64,000 nucleotides of DNA from Martinezella tropici (GCA_000799755.1 JUHI01000012.1:120109-184108); one strand, 5' to 3'; counted from the first letter of the stretch, positions 16,739 through 25,726 are shown. Numbers and translations are program-made. The notes: generated by a model not told the origin, from the sequence alone.

Positions 16739-17107
16739 TCAAAGCTGACGAGCGTCGTAATGGAGGCGATTGTCTTCGATTTCTCCACGATGCGCGGCCG
16801 CCCAATCGGCGAGATGTCGCGCGGTTTCCGATAGGGAATGTCCGAGCGGCGTTAACGTGTATTCGACCTGCGGCGGGGTGTTGTGGCGAACGGTGCGTTC
16901 GACCATGCCGTCGCGTTCCAGCGTTTTAAGCGTCCTCGTCAGCATCTGCTGCGAAATGCCGCCCACACGCCGCTTGATTCCGTTGAAACGCTGCGAACCG
17001 GCGCGAAGCGTGACGACCACCTGGATTGTCCACTTGTCGCCGACGCGGCTGAGGATTTCGCTAACACCCTTGCAGTCTGCTCCTGCGGGCTTGGTGGTCA
17101 CATCCAT
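16739..17107 (-). CDS. HxlR-family transcriptional regulator
   Basis: 122 residues. The winged helix contains SRVGDKWTIQVVVTL, RFNGIKRRVGGISQQMLTRT and LKTLERDGMVERTV, the core of the HxlR family. Cys12 lies at the typical sensor position near the N-terminus (GADCKGVSEIL). TAGGAG precedes the ATG. It is divergent from the glutathione S-transferase gene (125-base shared promoter), so it probably controls that gene and itself, possibly in response to reactive electrophiles. Confidence 0.88.
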   Translation of the reverse strand: MDVTTKPAGADCKGVSEILSRVGDKWTIQVVVTLRAGSQRFNGIKRRVGGISQQMLTRTLKTLERDGMVERTVRHNTPPQVEYTLTPLGHSLSETARHLADWAAAHRGEIEDNRLHYDARQL

Positions 17108-17232
17108 CTGACCAGCTCCTAAAAATATGCTTTTGACGGCTATTTCTTGGTCCCATAAATGGCTGTGGTCAACATTGTAGACCTTGTCTTCGACCCAAAA
17201 ATGTCGAGATGGGTCCAGCCACGGAGACCACT

Positions 17233-17817
17233 ATGAACCTCTTCTATTATCCCGCCGCCTGCAGCTTGGCCGATCACATAGCGCTCATCGAGGTCGGGCT
17301 TCCCTACAAGCTCCTCAGTATCGATCGCGAAAAGAAGACCGAAGACGGCCGTGACTTTCTGTTGATCAATCCGAAGGGCTATATCCCGACCCTCGAGATG
17401 GACGACGGAACCATCCTCACCGAGAATCAGACTATCCTCGCCTTCATTGCAGAACAGAGTGGCAAACTCCTGCCTGATGGTGGGATTCTCAGATGGCGGA
17501 CGTTTGAGGCGCTCGCCTTCATGTCCTCCGAAATCCACGGAAGCTATACCCCGTTCTTCAGGGGTTTCCCCGAGCCAGAGAAGGAGCGCGCCCGCGAGAA
17601 GCTCATGAAGGCTTTCGCCATTCTTGCCGATCAGATGGGCGACAAGGCATTCCTGGTGAGTGATGAGATGACGATCGCCGATTGTTATCTTTTCTGGGTC
17701 CTGATGGTCGCTCCGAAAAGCGGCGTCGAACTGCCGGGTAATCTGCAGAACTGCCTGGATCGCATGAAGGCGATGCCTTCCGTGATCCAAGCGCTCAAAG
17801 AGGAAGGATTGAGCTGA
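17233..17817 (+). CDS. Glutathione S-transferase family protein
   Basis: 194 residues. The thioredoxin-like N-terminal domain has NLFYYPAACSLADHIALIE and NPKGYIPTLEMDDG with the glutathione-contacting ENQTIL (SNAIL-type motif); the helical C-terminal domain contains FLVSDEMTIADCYLFW, the folding N-capping box. The beta-class-like motif includes Cys9 in the active-site loop (PAACSLA). ATG at 17233 was chosen over an upstream in-frame codon because the fold starts there. Divergent HxlR regulator upstream. Confidence 0.88.
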   Translation: MNLFYYPAACSLADHIALIEVGLPYKLLSIDREKKTEDGRDFLLINPKGYIPTLEMDDGTILTENQTILAFIAEQSGKLLPDGGILRWRTFEALAFMSSEIHGSYTPFFRGFPEPEKERAREKLMKAFAILADQMGDKAFLVSDEMTIADCYLFWVLMVAPKSGVELPGNLQNCLDRMKAMPSVIQALKEEGLS

Positions 17818-18030
17818 CAGGGCGGGAGTTCGACCGAGCCGAGCATTCCCCGGCCATGTGTACCGTGATAGCGGAGCGTTTGGCTGGAAGGGCCGCGAAC
17901 AGCGAATGACCGCAAATGGGCCAGACGGTCATCACGACCGCCGCGAAACGGTTGGTTGTATTTGTTGTATAATACCGCACCGGTTCTCTGACGCGGCGCG
18001 GTGAGAATTTACTTATAAGGCGTGAAAACT

Positions 18031-18057
18031 CCCTCTCCCCGCATTGCGGGGAGAGGG
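18031..18057. repeat. Perfect 12-bp inverted repeat (rhizobial GGGGAGAGGG element)
   Basis: CCCTCTCCCCGC, loop ATT, GCGGGGAGAGGG: a perfect hairpin followed by TTGGGGTGAGGG. This unit is common between genes of rhizobia and related bacteria. It lies in the 301-base gap 17818-18118, between the convergent GST and quinone reductase genes, which is otherwise empty. Confidence 0.65.
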
Positions 18058-18118
18058 TTGGGGTGAGGGACCAGGTGCAGAAGTGTCGCAATGACAGACC
18101 TGCTTGGCCGCTCGAAAC

Positions 18119-19006
18119 TCAGCCGGCTAATGCAGCCTTATGTTCCTCGAAGAAGCTGCGCAGCGTCTGCGGCTCCTTGCCGGTCAGCTTGTTGAAGTCG
18201 TTCGTAAGGATGTCGAATTTGCCGGCGCGGGTGTTGGCGTCGGCGGAGACGAGCATGTCGACCACGAAGGGCGGCAGGCCGGCGCCGGTAAGGCCTGCAG
18301 CGAACTGTTCGTCATTGACATCGACGACCTCAAGCGGACGGCCAGTGATCCTGCTGACGACGCTTGCAACATCCGCGATGGTGACGGCAGTCGAGCCCGT
18401 CAGCGTGTAGGTCGCGTTTTCCGTCGTGTCGGATGCCAGGGCGGCGGCGATCGCGATCGCGCAATCTTCGCGGCTGATGTTGCTGACGCGGCCGCCGCCG
18501 GTTGCCGTGTACCACTTGCCGATTTCGAGGCTGTGCGGCAGGCCATGCAGGAAGTTGTCGAAATACCAGGCGTCGCGCAGGATCGTATAGCCGATGCCGC
18601 TCGCCTTGATGGCGTTTTCCGTGCCGAGATGGTCAGGCGCGAAGCTCACCAGCGAACCTTCGGGCGCTGGCATCGACGTGTAGAGAATATGCTTCACGCC
18701 GGCCTTCTTGGCGGCCTCGACGGCAGCGGTCTGCTGCTTCAGGCGCTGGCCGGGAACGGCAAGGGCGTCCGTGCTGATGATGAGCAGGCGATCGACGCCG
18801 GCGAAAGCGGCGGACAGGCCGGCGGCATCGTCAAAATCGGCCTTGCGGGTGACGACGCCCTTGGCGGCGAGGTCGGCGAGCTTTTCCGGGCTGCGCGTGG
18901 CGGCGATGATGCGGCCGGGAGCGACCTTGTATGTCTCCAGCAGGTGATGGATGACGCGCTGGCCAAGCTGACCGGCGGCGCCGGTGACGAGAAGAGTGCT
19001 GCTCAT
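18119..19006 (-). CDS. NmrA-like NAD(P)H:quinone oxidoreductase (QorB/YtfG type)
   Basis: 295 residues. The Rossmann motif TGAAGQLGQRV is at residues 8-18; the NmrA-family IGYTILRDAWYFDNF replaces the YxxxK of true short-chain dehydrogenases. The order matches E. coli QorB (YtfG), an NADPH-dependent quinone reductase. As in E. coli (ytfG-ytfH), a HxlR regulator is transcribed divergently from it, across a 137-base gap. Confidence 0.87.
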   Translation of the reverse strand: MSSTLLVTGAAGQLGQRVIHHLLETYKVAPGRIIAATRSPEKLADLAAKGVVTRKADFDDAAGLSAAFAGVDRLLIISTDALAVPGQRLKQQTAAVEAAKKAGVKHILYTSMPAPEGSLVSFAPDHLGTENAIKASGIGYTILRDAWYFDNFLHGLPHSLEIGKWYTATGGGRVSNISREDCAIAIAAALASDTTENATYTLTGSTAVTIADVASVVSRITGRPLEVVDVNDEQFAAGLTGAGLPPFVVDMLVSADANTRAGKFDILTNDFNKLTGKEPQTLRSFFEEHKAALAG

Positions 19007-19143
19007 GTCTTTATCCTTGTTTGACCGCCGCGGATTTGCAGGGGTTGGTTGCTCTCAAAAAGAGACTAGCACTACATTGGTGTTTGACTCCGACCTGTAA
19101 AGGAGGCAGTTTTTTCGCTCTACGTTACCAAAAGGGAACCGCC

Positions 19144-19560
19144 TTGAGCAGCAGCACCGTCGTCAATCTTCGCAACACGAAGCCGCAATTGCGCGCCGTC
19201 GATATCAGTAAGGTCACGTTTACGGATTGTCCGGTGCGGGATCTGGTCTCGCAGATCGGCGGCAAATGGTCGGTGCTGTTGCTGGAGGCTCTGGCGCAAA
19301 AGCCCTATCGTTTCGGCGAGCTGCGCCGCATGGTGCCCGATATTTCCCAGCGCATGTTGACTCAGACGCTGCGCGAACTCCAGCGCGATGGCTATATCGG
19401 CCGCGAGGTCTTCCCGACCAAGCCGCCGAGCGTCGAATACCGTATGACCGATCTTGGCTATTCGCTCTATGAGCCGCTGGCGCAGCTCTTGAACTGGGCA
19501 GAAGCCAATCACGAGGCCGTTCGGACCGCGCGCGCCCGTTTCGATCAATCGCCGGACTGA
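19144..19560 (+). CDS. HxlR-family transcriptional regulator (YtfH-like)
   Basis: 138 residues from TTG at 19144, preceded by AAAAGGG; a longer ORF from 19021 lacks family character in its first 41 residues. The winged helix has QIGGKWSVLLLEAL, RFGELRRMVPDISQRMLTQT and LRELQRDGYI. One Cys (TDCPVRDL) precedes the helix, the position of the redox-active Cys in related quinone or diamide sensors. Likely repressor of the divergent quinone reductase. Confidence 0.87.
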   Translation: MSSSTVVNLRNTKPQLRAVDISKVTFTDCPVRDLVSQIGGKWSVLLLEALAQKPYRFGELRRMVPDISQRMLTQTLRELQRDGYIGREVFPTKPPSVEYRMTDLGYSLYEPLAQLLNWAEANHEAVRTARARFDQSPD

Positions 19561-19568
19561 GCCTTGCA

Positions 19569-20816
19569 GTGAAGCCTCTGAAAATCGCCATTGTCGGTGC
19601 CGGCCCCGCCGGTCTTGCCGCCTCTCTTCTTCTCACCCGCGCTGGTCATGCGACCGATATTATCGAACGTTTCGATAGCCCGGCCCCCGTCGGCTCCGCT
19701 CTGATGCTGCAGCCGACCGGATTGACCGTGCTGGAGGCGCTCGGGCTCGGTCCCGCCATTCATGCCGCCGGCAACCGCATCGATCGCCTGTTTGGCACGG
19801 AAACCGCCCGGGGCCGCATCGTCCTTGATGTGCGCTACAATGCGCTGCCGGGCGGGCGCTACGGGCTCGGCGTCCATCGTGCCGCCCTGTTCGACACGCT
19901 TTATGATGAAGTCTCGGGGCGGAGACATCCTATTTATACCGGTCAGCGCGTCCTTGGCGTGGTGGAGGAGGGCGATGGTAGCTATCTTTCCATCGAAGGC
20001 GGCGAGCGTCTCGGGCCCTATGATCTCGTCATCGATGCCAGTGGTGCGCGCTCGGAACTGGTTGCCGCGTCACCCGTCGCGCCGCGAACGCGCGACCTCG
20101 CTTACGGCGCCTTTTGGGCGACGCTCGATTGTCCGGATGGATTGGTGGATCAGGCAGCGTTGACGCAGCGCTATGACAAAGCAAGCGTGATGATCGGCGT
20201 TTTGCCGGTTGGCAGCAGAAGGCCCCATCTGCCAAAGCAGGCGGCCCTGTTCTGGAGTCTGAAGGTCGCGGATGCTGATGAGGTGCGCAGGCGCGGCCTT
20301 GAGCGCTGGAAGCAGACGATCCGAGGTTATTGGCCGGAATGCGAGCCGCTGCTCGAGCAGATCGTCGATTGGGATCAGCTGACGCTGGCGCGCTACGCTC
20401 ATCGTACGATGATGACGCCCTATAGCAGGCGGACCGTTTTCGTCGGCGATGCGGCTCATTCGACCAGCCCGCAGCTCGGACAGGGCGCGAACATGGCGCT
20501 CCTCGACGTGGCGGCGCTGGCGCATGCGCTTGCCGGTCATGAAACCATCGAGGCCGCGTTCTCCGCCTATGCTAGGGCGAGGCGGATGCATGTTCGGTTG
20601 TTCCAGCTGCTGTCGCTGGCATTCACGCCCTTCTACCAATCGGATTCGGCGGCGCTGGCCTGGATCAGGGACCGGCTGGTCGCCACCATCGCCAAAGTGC
20701 CTCCGGCGCCGCAGATCCTGGCGGGCATCGTTTCCGGCACGCTGGTCGATCCGTTCAACGGCGCGGGCCTGCGGGAATGCGACTGGCTGCGGCTGACCGT
20801 GCCGCAGCCGTCGTGA
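19569..20816 (+). CDS. FAD-dependent monooxygenase (PHBH/UbiH-like)
   Basis: 415 residues from GTG at 19569, eight bases after the HxlR stop. The FAD dinucleotide motif GAGPAGLAAS is at 10-19, the DG-like motif DLVIDASGARS near 155-165, and the GD motif FVGDAAHSTSPQLGQGANMA near 288-308. These define class A flavoprotein monooxygenases acting on aromatic or polycyclic substrates. It is probably co-transcribed with the regulator, so it may belong to the same quinone/electrophile response. Convergent and immediately adjacent to the MFS gene stop. Confidence 0.85.
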   Translation: MKPLKIAIVGAGPAGLAASLLLTRAGHATDIIERFDSPAPVGSALMLQPTGLTVLEALGLGPAIHAAGNRIDRLFGTETARGRIVLDVRYNALPGGRYGLGVHRAALFDTLYDEVSGRRHPIYTGQRVLGVVEEGDGSYLSIEGGERLGPYDLVIDASGARSELVAASPVAPRTRDLAYGAFWATLDCPDGLVDQAALTQRYDKASVMIGVLPVGSRRPHLPKQAALFWSLKVADADEVRRRGLERWKQTIRGYWPECEPLLEQIVDWDQLTLARYAHRTMMTPYSRRTVFVGDAAHSTSPQLGQGANMALLDVAALAHALAGHETIEAAFSAYARARRMHVRLFQLLSLAFTPFYQSDSAALAWIRDRLVATIAKVPPAPQILAGIVSGTLVDPFNGAGLRECDWLRLTVPQPS

Positions 20817-22031
20817 TCACTTCTCGCGTTCGGTGAGGAATGCGAGCAAGGCGATGACCGGGAAGGCGACGCCGATCCAGGAAGCCAAATTCCAGCCGCC
20901 GGTGGCATAGGCCCAGCCGCCGAGGGCGGAGCCGAGAGCGCCGCCGCCAAAGAAGGTCGCCATATAGAGGCCGTTCAGACGGCTGCGATGTTCGGCGCTG
21001 AGCGCGAAGATCGAGCGTTGACCAAGCACGAGATTCGTCTGCACGCCGAAGTCGAGCATGATGCCGGACAGTGTCAACGTGATCAGCGCCAGCAAGGAAC
21101 CGCTGCCGGAAAAATGGCCGATGAGGAAGGCGACGATGGCGAGGATCAGGGCAAAGGCAGTTGCAAGCTTCGTCCACCCGCGGTCGGCAACGCGTCCGGC
21201 GATCGGCGAGGCGATCGCGCCTGCGGCTCCGGCAAGCGCGAAGAGGGCGATGCCGTTCTGCGTCAGGCCGAAGGCAGGGCTTGCCAGAAGAAGCGGCGTC
21301 GTCGTCCAGAACAGGCTGAACGCGCCGAACATGCAAGCCTGATAGAGCGCGCGCCGCTGCAGTACCGGCGTATGCAAGGCAAGATGGCCCATGGAGGACA
21401 AGAGCTGTCCATAGCGCAGCTTGGTATGCGGCACGCGCGTCGGCAGAACGAGGCGCAGGATGACGATCAGCCCGATCATGATGCCGGCGGAGATGATGTA
21501 GACGGCGTGCCACGACAGTAGCTGGGAGAGGAAGCTTGCGGCCGGGCGGGCCAGCATGATGCCGCAGAGCAGGCCGCTCATGACATTGCCGACGACGGCG
21601 CCGCGGCTAGCATCCGGCGCCATATGGGCGGCAAAGGGGACGAGGACTTGTACGGCGACGGAAGCAAGGCCGATGCAGAGCGAAGCCAAGAGGAACAGCG
21701 ACGGCGACCACGCGAAGGCCGCACCGACCAGTGCGACGGCGGAAAGCGCCACCAGCGTCAGAACCAGCCTGCGGTTTTCCAAAAGGTCGCCGAGCGGCAC
21801 GATCAGCAAGAGACCAAGACCATAGCCGATCTGCGTCAGCGTGACGATGAGGCCGGTTGCGGCCGGCGTGAAGCCGAGCGACTGGCTGATGGGGCCGGCC
21901 AGCGGCTGGCCATAGTAGAGATTGGCTGCCACCAGCCCGCATGCGGCGGCGAACATGAAGGTCAAGAGTGGCGAAATGGTCTTTTCAGGGAGCGGTGTGC
22001 TCTCCCGTCGGGCGGCGGCAGTTGCGGGCAT
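20817..22031 (-). CDS. MFS transporter
   Basis: 404 residues with about 12 hydrophobic helices in two halves. Early segments include FAAACGLVAANLYYGQPLA and, after the second helix, PLGDLLENRRLVL, the MFS motif A loop. The type resembles the YdhP/NepI group of drug or sugar exporters. It lies 50 bases after the TetR gene on the same strand, so the pair is one operon and efflux of a toxic compound sensed by the TetR protein is likely. Confidence 0.87.
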   Translation of the reverse strand: MPATAAARRESTPLPEKTISPLLTFMFAAACGLVAANLYYGQPLAGPISQSLGFTPAATGLIVTLTQIGYGLGLLLIVPLGDLLENRRLVLTLVALSAVALVGAAFAWSPSLFLLASLCIGLASVAVQVLVPFAAHMAPDASRGAVVGNVMSGLLCGIMLARPAASFLSQLLSWHAVYIISAGIMIGLIVILRLVLPTRVPHTKLRYGQLLSSMGHLALHTPVLQRRALYQACMFGAFSLFWTTTPLLLASPAFGLTQNGIALFALAGAAGAIASPIAGRVADRGWTKLATAFALILAIVAFLIGHFSGSGSLLALITLTLSGIMLDFGVQTNLVLGQRSIFALSAEHRSRLNGLYMATFFGGGALGSALGGWAYATGGWNLASWIGVAFPVIALLAFLTEREK

Positions 22032-22081
22032 GTTTCGTCCTCGATGCGGGCAGGGGCGTGCCCCCGCAATTCGGTCAAAAA

Positions 22082-22699
22082 TCAGTTGAGCAATTTCATG
22101 GCCGTCTCGGCGACGGCGAGCATATGTTCGGTCTTGCGGCCGGTCTTGCCGATCACGCGCATGCCTTTGGTCAAGGCAAGCAGGGCGCAGGCCGTGTCTT
22201 CAGGATCGACATGCTTCGCTACGGAACCATCGGAATGACCCAGGCGAATGAGATCCAGAATGCGTTTCTCGTCGAAATCGAAGGCCACGCCGACGCGATT
22301 TGCGATCTCCTCGTCGAACAACGCAAGCTCGGTCGCGCTGCCGACAACGAGGCACCCTCTGCGGCCGAGTTCGCCGCATGAAGCCTCGGCGAAGAATGTG
22401 ACGAGCGCGCGCAGCTTTTCATATCCGTTCGGCGCCTTGGCAAGGGTCGCGTCGATCAGCTGTTGGCGTACCTGGCGATAGCGGCCGAAAGCAGCAACGA
22501 ACACGCCACGCTTGTCGCCGAAGGCCTTGTAGACGCTACCCGCAGTCAGGCCCATTGCCTCGGTCAATTCGCTGATCGAGGCGGCATAGTAGCCGCGCTC
22601 GGAAAAGACGCGTAACGCCTCGTCGAGCGCGGAATCCATGTCGAATTCTCGCGGGCGTCCACGAAGCCTGGGGGCGATGTCGAGAGTGCCTGTCGTCAT
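22082..22699 (-). CDS. TetR-family transcriptional regulator
   Basis: 205 residues. The helix-turn-helix lies at about 20-65 (EALRVFSERGYYAASISELT and EAMGLTAGSVYKAFGDKRGVF). The C-terminal domain has a Cys pair (ASCGELGRRGCLVVGSA) seen in this subfamily. The first gene of the operon with the MFS transporter; an operator-like palindrome 14 bases upstream (22713-22728) suggests autorepression. Confidence 0.9.
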   Translation of the reverse strand: MTTGTLDIAPRLRGRPREFDMDSALDEALRVFSERGYYAASISELTEAMGLTAGSVYKAFGDKRGVFVAAFGRYRQVRQQLIDATLAKAPNGYEKLRALVTFFAEASCGELGRRGCLVVGSATELALFDEEIANRVGVAFDFDEKRILDLIRLGHSDGSVAKHVDPEDTACALLALTKGMRVIGKTGRKTEHMLAVAETAMKLLN

Positions 22700-22712
22700 G
22701 CGACTCTTTTAG

Positions 22713-22728
22713 GAAATGATCGTTTCCA
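22713..22728. promoter_or_regulatory. TetR operator-like palindrome
   Basis: GGAAATGATCGTTTCC: 14 of 16 positions are symmetrical about the centre. It lies between the TetR ATG (22699) and the upstream gene, flanked by AT-rich sequence, where the operator of an autoregulated TetR-MFS operon is expected. Confidence 0.55.
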
Positions 22729-22788
22729 AATCAAGTGAATTTTTGCAATGCAATAAGGTTGCCGGCAAACCCGCTGATCGCCGATTGG

Positions 22789-23295
22789 CTATTCCTGGAA
22801 TAGTGCCATGTAGATAGCATCAAGGTAGCGTCCGTCGATGCGAACGGATTTGCGGGCAAAGCCCTCGCGGACGAAACCGACCTTCTCATAAAGCGCTATG
22901 GCTCTGTCATTGTCGGCATGCACGCTAAGCTCGACGCGTTCTATTCCCACATTGCGCGCTGCTTGTAGCGTTGCACCTATCAAGCGACGTCCCAGTCCCT
23001 GGCCGCGATAGGCGGGGATGATGCCCATACCAAGCCTGCCGGTGTGGGCATGAGACGGAAACGTATGGCGGCTGATATCGCACCAGCCGACTACCTTGCC
23101 ATCGGCCAGCGCGACGAATTGCGGATTGCCCTTTTCGATCATGCCGAGGACGAAAGCGCGCGTGTCTTCCAGCGGCGGGGCTTCGAGCAGTGATAAATAT
23201 TTCCACTCCCGCGCGACGGTATCGAGCGCTGCGCGGAAGCCCTCGATATGCTCGTCGGCGATGGGCTCTATCTGGATTTCGATGCTTGCGGTCAT
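22789..23295 (-). CDS. GNAT-family N-acetyltransferase
   Basis: 168 residues. The acetyl-CoA site is GMGIIPAYRGQGLGRRLIGA (Q/RxxGxG/A), followed by RVELSVHADNDRAIALYEKVGFVREG, the RimI-like C-terminal half. The family transfers acetyl groups to amines; the similarity is closest to the YhhY/RimI-like group. Substrate unknown. It stands alone between the TetR promoter and the MarR-GNAT gene. Confidence 0.87.
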   Translation of the reverse strand: MTASIEIQIEPIADEHIEGFRAALDTVAREWKYLSLLEAPPLEDTRAFVLGMIEKGNPQFVALADGKVVGWCDISRHTFPSHAHTGRLGMGIIPAYRGQGLGRRLIGATLQAARNVGIERVELSVHADNDRAIALYEKVGFVREGFARKSVRIDGRYLDAIYMALFQE

Positions 23296-23379
23296 GGTCG
23301 ATATCTCGATGCAAATCAGGGGTGCATGGAGAATAGGAGTGAAGCCGCAGCGTGTCCATGCAGCTGATGGCTGGCCTGT

Positions 23380-24309
23380 TCAGAGATCAAGCTCCCAGGT
23401 CTGGCCGTTCAGTTCCGGGCCGAACATGCGATGCTTTTCCTCCGCCACGAGCCTGAACCCGGCTTTGATATAAATGCCACGCGCTGCGTCGAGGATATCG
23501 TTGGTCCAAAGTGAAAGCTTGTTGTAGCCCTTCTCACGCGAGAAGCGGATGCATTCGTCGACCAGAAGCTTGCCGAGGCCAAGGCCGCGCGCGGCTTTGT
23601 CGACATAGAGCAGTCGAAGCTTCGCGATGCCGTCGCCGCCATCGGCGATCATGGCGGAGCCGACATTCACGCCACCTCGCTCGGCAATCCAGCATCGGTC
23701 CTTCTCAGGATTGAAATTGGACAGAAACTTGCCGGCGACTTCCGCGACGAGTCCTTCGAAGCGGTGGTCCCAGCCGAACTCCTCGCTGTAGAAGCGGCCC
23801 TGGCTCTCTACGATCCAGCCGATGTCGCCGATGCGGTAGTTGCGGATGATGGCGGGCAGTGCGGCGGTTTCGTCGGCGCCGAGCGTATCCTGGATCGTCC
23901 GCATCGCCGCCACGACGCGTTCCGGTTCGCCGATCGCCAGCTTTTCGAAGTATCCGGCGATTTGTGCGCGCGAGCGGCGGACGAATTCCTCGAACTGCTC
24001 TTGTCCCTTTGTGGTGACTTTTATGACCTGGCTGCGCGCATCGCTTGGGTCGGGCGTCGTCTCGATCAGCCCATCCTCGCGGAAACGCTTGACGATACGG
24101 CTGAGATAGGCGGGGTCGAGATGGAGGTCGCGCGTCAGGGACGAGGCGGCGACACCGCCACGGAAGCCGACTTCGAACAGCACGCGCACATCCGTGAGAG
24201 TGTAGGGGCTGTCGAGATAGGCCTTGTTCAGGACGCCGAGAAAATTCGTATAGAAGCGGTTGAAGTCGCGGACAGCATCGATAGTCGCGAATTCGGCAGC
24301 AGGGGTCAT
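23380..24309 (-). CDS. Fused MarR-type regulator and GNAT acetyltransferase
   Basis: 309 residues. Residues 1-145 are a MarR winged helix (DSPYTLTDVRVLFEVG, LTRDLHLDPAYLSRIVKRFR, DARSQVIKVT); residues 160-309 are a GNAT domain with LLYVDKAARGLGLGKLLVDE and ARGIYIKAGFRLV. This fusion is common in Rhizobiales and other bacteria; the ligand and the acetyl acceptor are not known. A perfect 11-bp stem-loop directly precedes the ATG and overlaps the ribosome-binding site. Confidence 0.88.
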   Translation of the reverse strand: MTPAAEFATIDAVRDFNRFYTNFLGVLNKAYLDSPYTLTDVRVLFEVGFRGGVAASSLTRDLHLDPAYLSRIVKRFREDGLIETTPDPSDARSQVIKVTTKGQEQFEEFVRRSRAQIAGYFEKLAIGEPERVVAAMRTIQDTLGADETAALPAIIRNYRIGDIGWIVESQGRFYSEEFGWDHRFEGLVAEVAGKFLSNFNPEKDRCWIAERGGVNVGSAMIADGGDGIAKLRLLYVDKAARGLGLGKLLVDECIRFSREKGYNKLSLWTNDILDAARGIYIKAGFRLVAEEKHRMFGPELNGQTWELDL

Positions 24310-24342
24310 GACATCGTCTCCTCAGATATAAGAGACGATGTC
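24310..24342 (-). promoter_or_regulatory. Inverted repeat in the 5' leader of the MarR-GNAT gene, covering the ribosome-binding site
   Basis: GACATCGTCTC (24310-24320) and GAGACGATGTC (24332-24342) are perfect 11-bp arms with an 11-base loop. In the mRNA the right arm touches the ATG and the Shine-Dalgarno GAGGAGA spans loop and stem. It could be an operator for autoregulation, an RNA hairpin controlling translation, or both. Confidence 0.5.
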
Positions 24343-24380
24343 CATCATTTATTGGACTCAGTCAAGTAAATTGATTGAGG

Positions 24381-25100
24381 TCAGGCGGCACAGCTGCTGC
24401 GAGCCTTTTCGTCGGCGAGGGCAAAGTCGACGGCGGCTTCCGCGTGGATCGTCGTCGTATCGAAGCCGGGCAAGATGAGCGCCTTCGGATCGAGGATGAG
24501 GCAGATTTCGGTGCAGCCGAGAATGACGCTATCGGCGCCTTCTGCCTTGGCGCGCTCGATGATGCCGTTCAGCTTGCGCCGCGACTCGTCCTTGATGATG
24601 CCGGCGCAGAGCTCGTTGAAGATGATGTCATGCGTGACGGTGCGATCCTCGGGGCCAGGAACCATGATGGAGACGCCATTTTCAGCCATGCGCTCGGCAT
24701 AGAAGCCGTGTTCCATCGTATAGCGGGTTGCCAGAAGGAGCGGCTTGACGCGGCCGGCTGCCTTCAGTGCCGCGGCGGTTTCATCGATGATGTGGATGAG
24801 CGGAGCTGAAACGCGTTCGGCAACCTGGGGCGCGATCAGGTGCATGGTATTGGTGCAAATGAGCACGCATTCGGCGCCGGCCGACTGTAGGCGCTGTGCG
24901 GCATCGGCGAGCCGATCGGCGGCATCGTTCCAGCGGCCTGCCTTCTGCAGGGCGACGATCTCTTCGAAATTGACGGAGTACATCACCATTTCTGCCGAGG
25001 AGAGGCCGCCCAGCCGTTCGCGGACCATTTCGTTGATCAGGCGGTAGTAGACGACCGAACTCTCGAAACTCATGCCGCCGATCAGGCCAATGGTGCGCAT
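24381..25100 (-). CDS. Aspartate/glutamate racemase family protein
   Basis: 239 residues. The two catalytic cysteines of PLP-independent racemases are present: Cys82 in ECVLICTNTMH and Cys196 in SVILGCTEICLIL; the N-terminal IGLIGGMSFESS is typical of aspartate racemases (YgeA-like). It interconverts L- and D-forms of an acidic or other amino acid. The divergent Lrp-type regulator, with repeated half-sites between, suggests the amino acid substrate is also the inducer. Confidence 0.88.
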   Translation of the reverse strand: MRTIGLIGGMSFESSVVYYRLINEMVRERLGGLSSAEMVMYSVNFEEIVALQKAGRWNDAADRLADAAQRLQSAGAECVLICTNTMHLIAPQVAERVSAPLIHIIDETAAALKAAGRVKPLLLATRYTMEHGFYAERMAENGVSIMVPGPEDRTVTHDIIFNELCAGIIKDESRRKLNGIIERAKAEGADSVILGCTEICLILDPKALILPGFDTTTIHAEAAVDFALADEKARSSCAA

Positions 25101-25162
25101 AATGCTGTTCTCCGCTCCCTAGATGTGAATGGAGCAATAGTGCTGCGATTCATCCGCCATGT

Positions 25163-25230
25163 GTTTGCGTTTTTCGAAGCTTATCAGGATTTATCTGCAA
25201 GAGTTTGCGCATTTTTCGATTTATGTGCAA
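25163..25230. promoter_or_regulatory. Direct repeat in the racemase/Lrp intergenic region
   Basis: Two copies of GTTTGCG...TTTTTCGA...TTAT(C/G)TGCAA: the first from 25163 to 25200, the second from 25203 to 25230. They occupy most of the gap between the divergent genes. Lrp/AsnC octamers bind several AT-rich repeated sites, so this is a good operator candidate. Confidence 0.5.
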
Positions 25231-25261
25231 AATAAGGGCGCATAGACAGGGATTACCGCAC

Positions 25262-25726
25262 ATGCTGGACGAGCGCGACCGAAAGATTCTCGAATTTTTG
25301 CAGGCGGATGCGGGCATATCCGTCACCGAACTTGCCGATCGCGTCGCCCTGTCGGTTTCGGCCTGCTCGCGTCGCATTCAGCGACTGGAGGAAAGCGGCC
25401 ATATCGCCCGGCGCATCGTCGTGCTCGACCGCGAAAAGATGGGGGTGCCGACGACGGTCTATGCGATGATCAAGACGGCACATCACGCCGACGAATGGAT
25501 CGAAGCTTTTCGCAAGGCGATCGGCGATATCCCGGAGATTGTCGAGGCGCACCGGCTGACAGGCAATTACGATTATATCCTGAAGATCGTCCTGCCGCGC
25601 GTCGAGCATTATGACGTCATCTACAAGATGCTCGTGCGCAAGATCGAGCTATTCGATGTCTCGGCGTCGATTTCGATGGAAGAGCTGAAAAGCGGCGCTT
25701 TCGTGCCTGTCGACTATGCAAAGTAA
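25262..25726 (+). CDS. Lrp/AsnC-family transcriptional regulator
   Basis: 154 residues. The N-terminal HTH (LDERDRKILEFLQADAGISV and ELADRVALSVSACSRRIQRL) and C-terminal RAM/ACT domain (about 68-145) match the family. ATG at 25262 starts MLDERDRKIL, the canonical start; an upstream ATG at 25205 is within the operator repeats. Divergent to the racemase gene, which it probably controls. Confidence 0.92.
   Translation: MLDERDRKILEFLQADAGISVTELADRVALSVSACSRRIQRLEESGHIARRIVVLDREKMGVPTTVYAMIKTAHHADEWIEAFRKAIGDIPEIVEAHRLTGNYDYILKIVLPRVEHYDVIYKMLVRKIELFDVSASISMEELKSGAFVPVDYAK

Noticed and set aside
17140..17790. 216-codon ORF antisense to the GST gene
   Set aside because: GST motifs are clear on the plus strand; this is the complementary frame.
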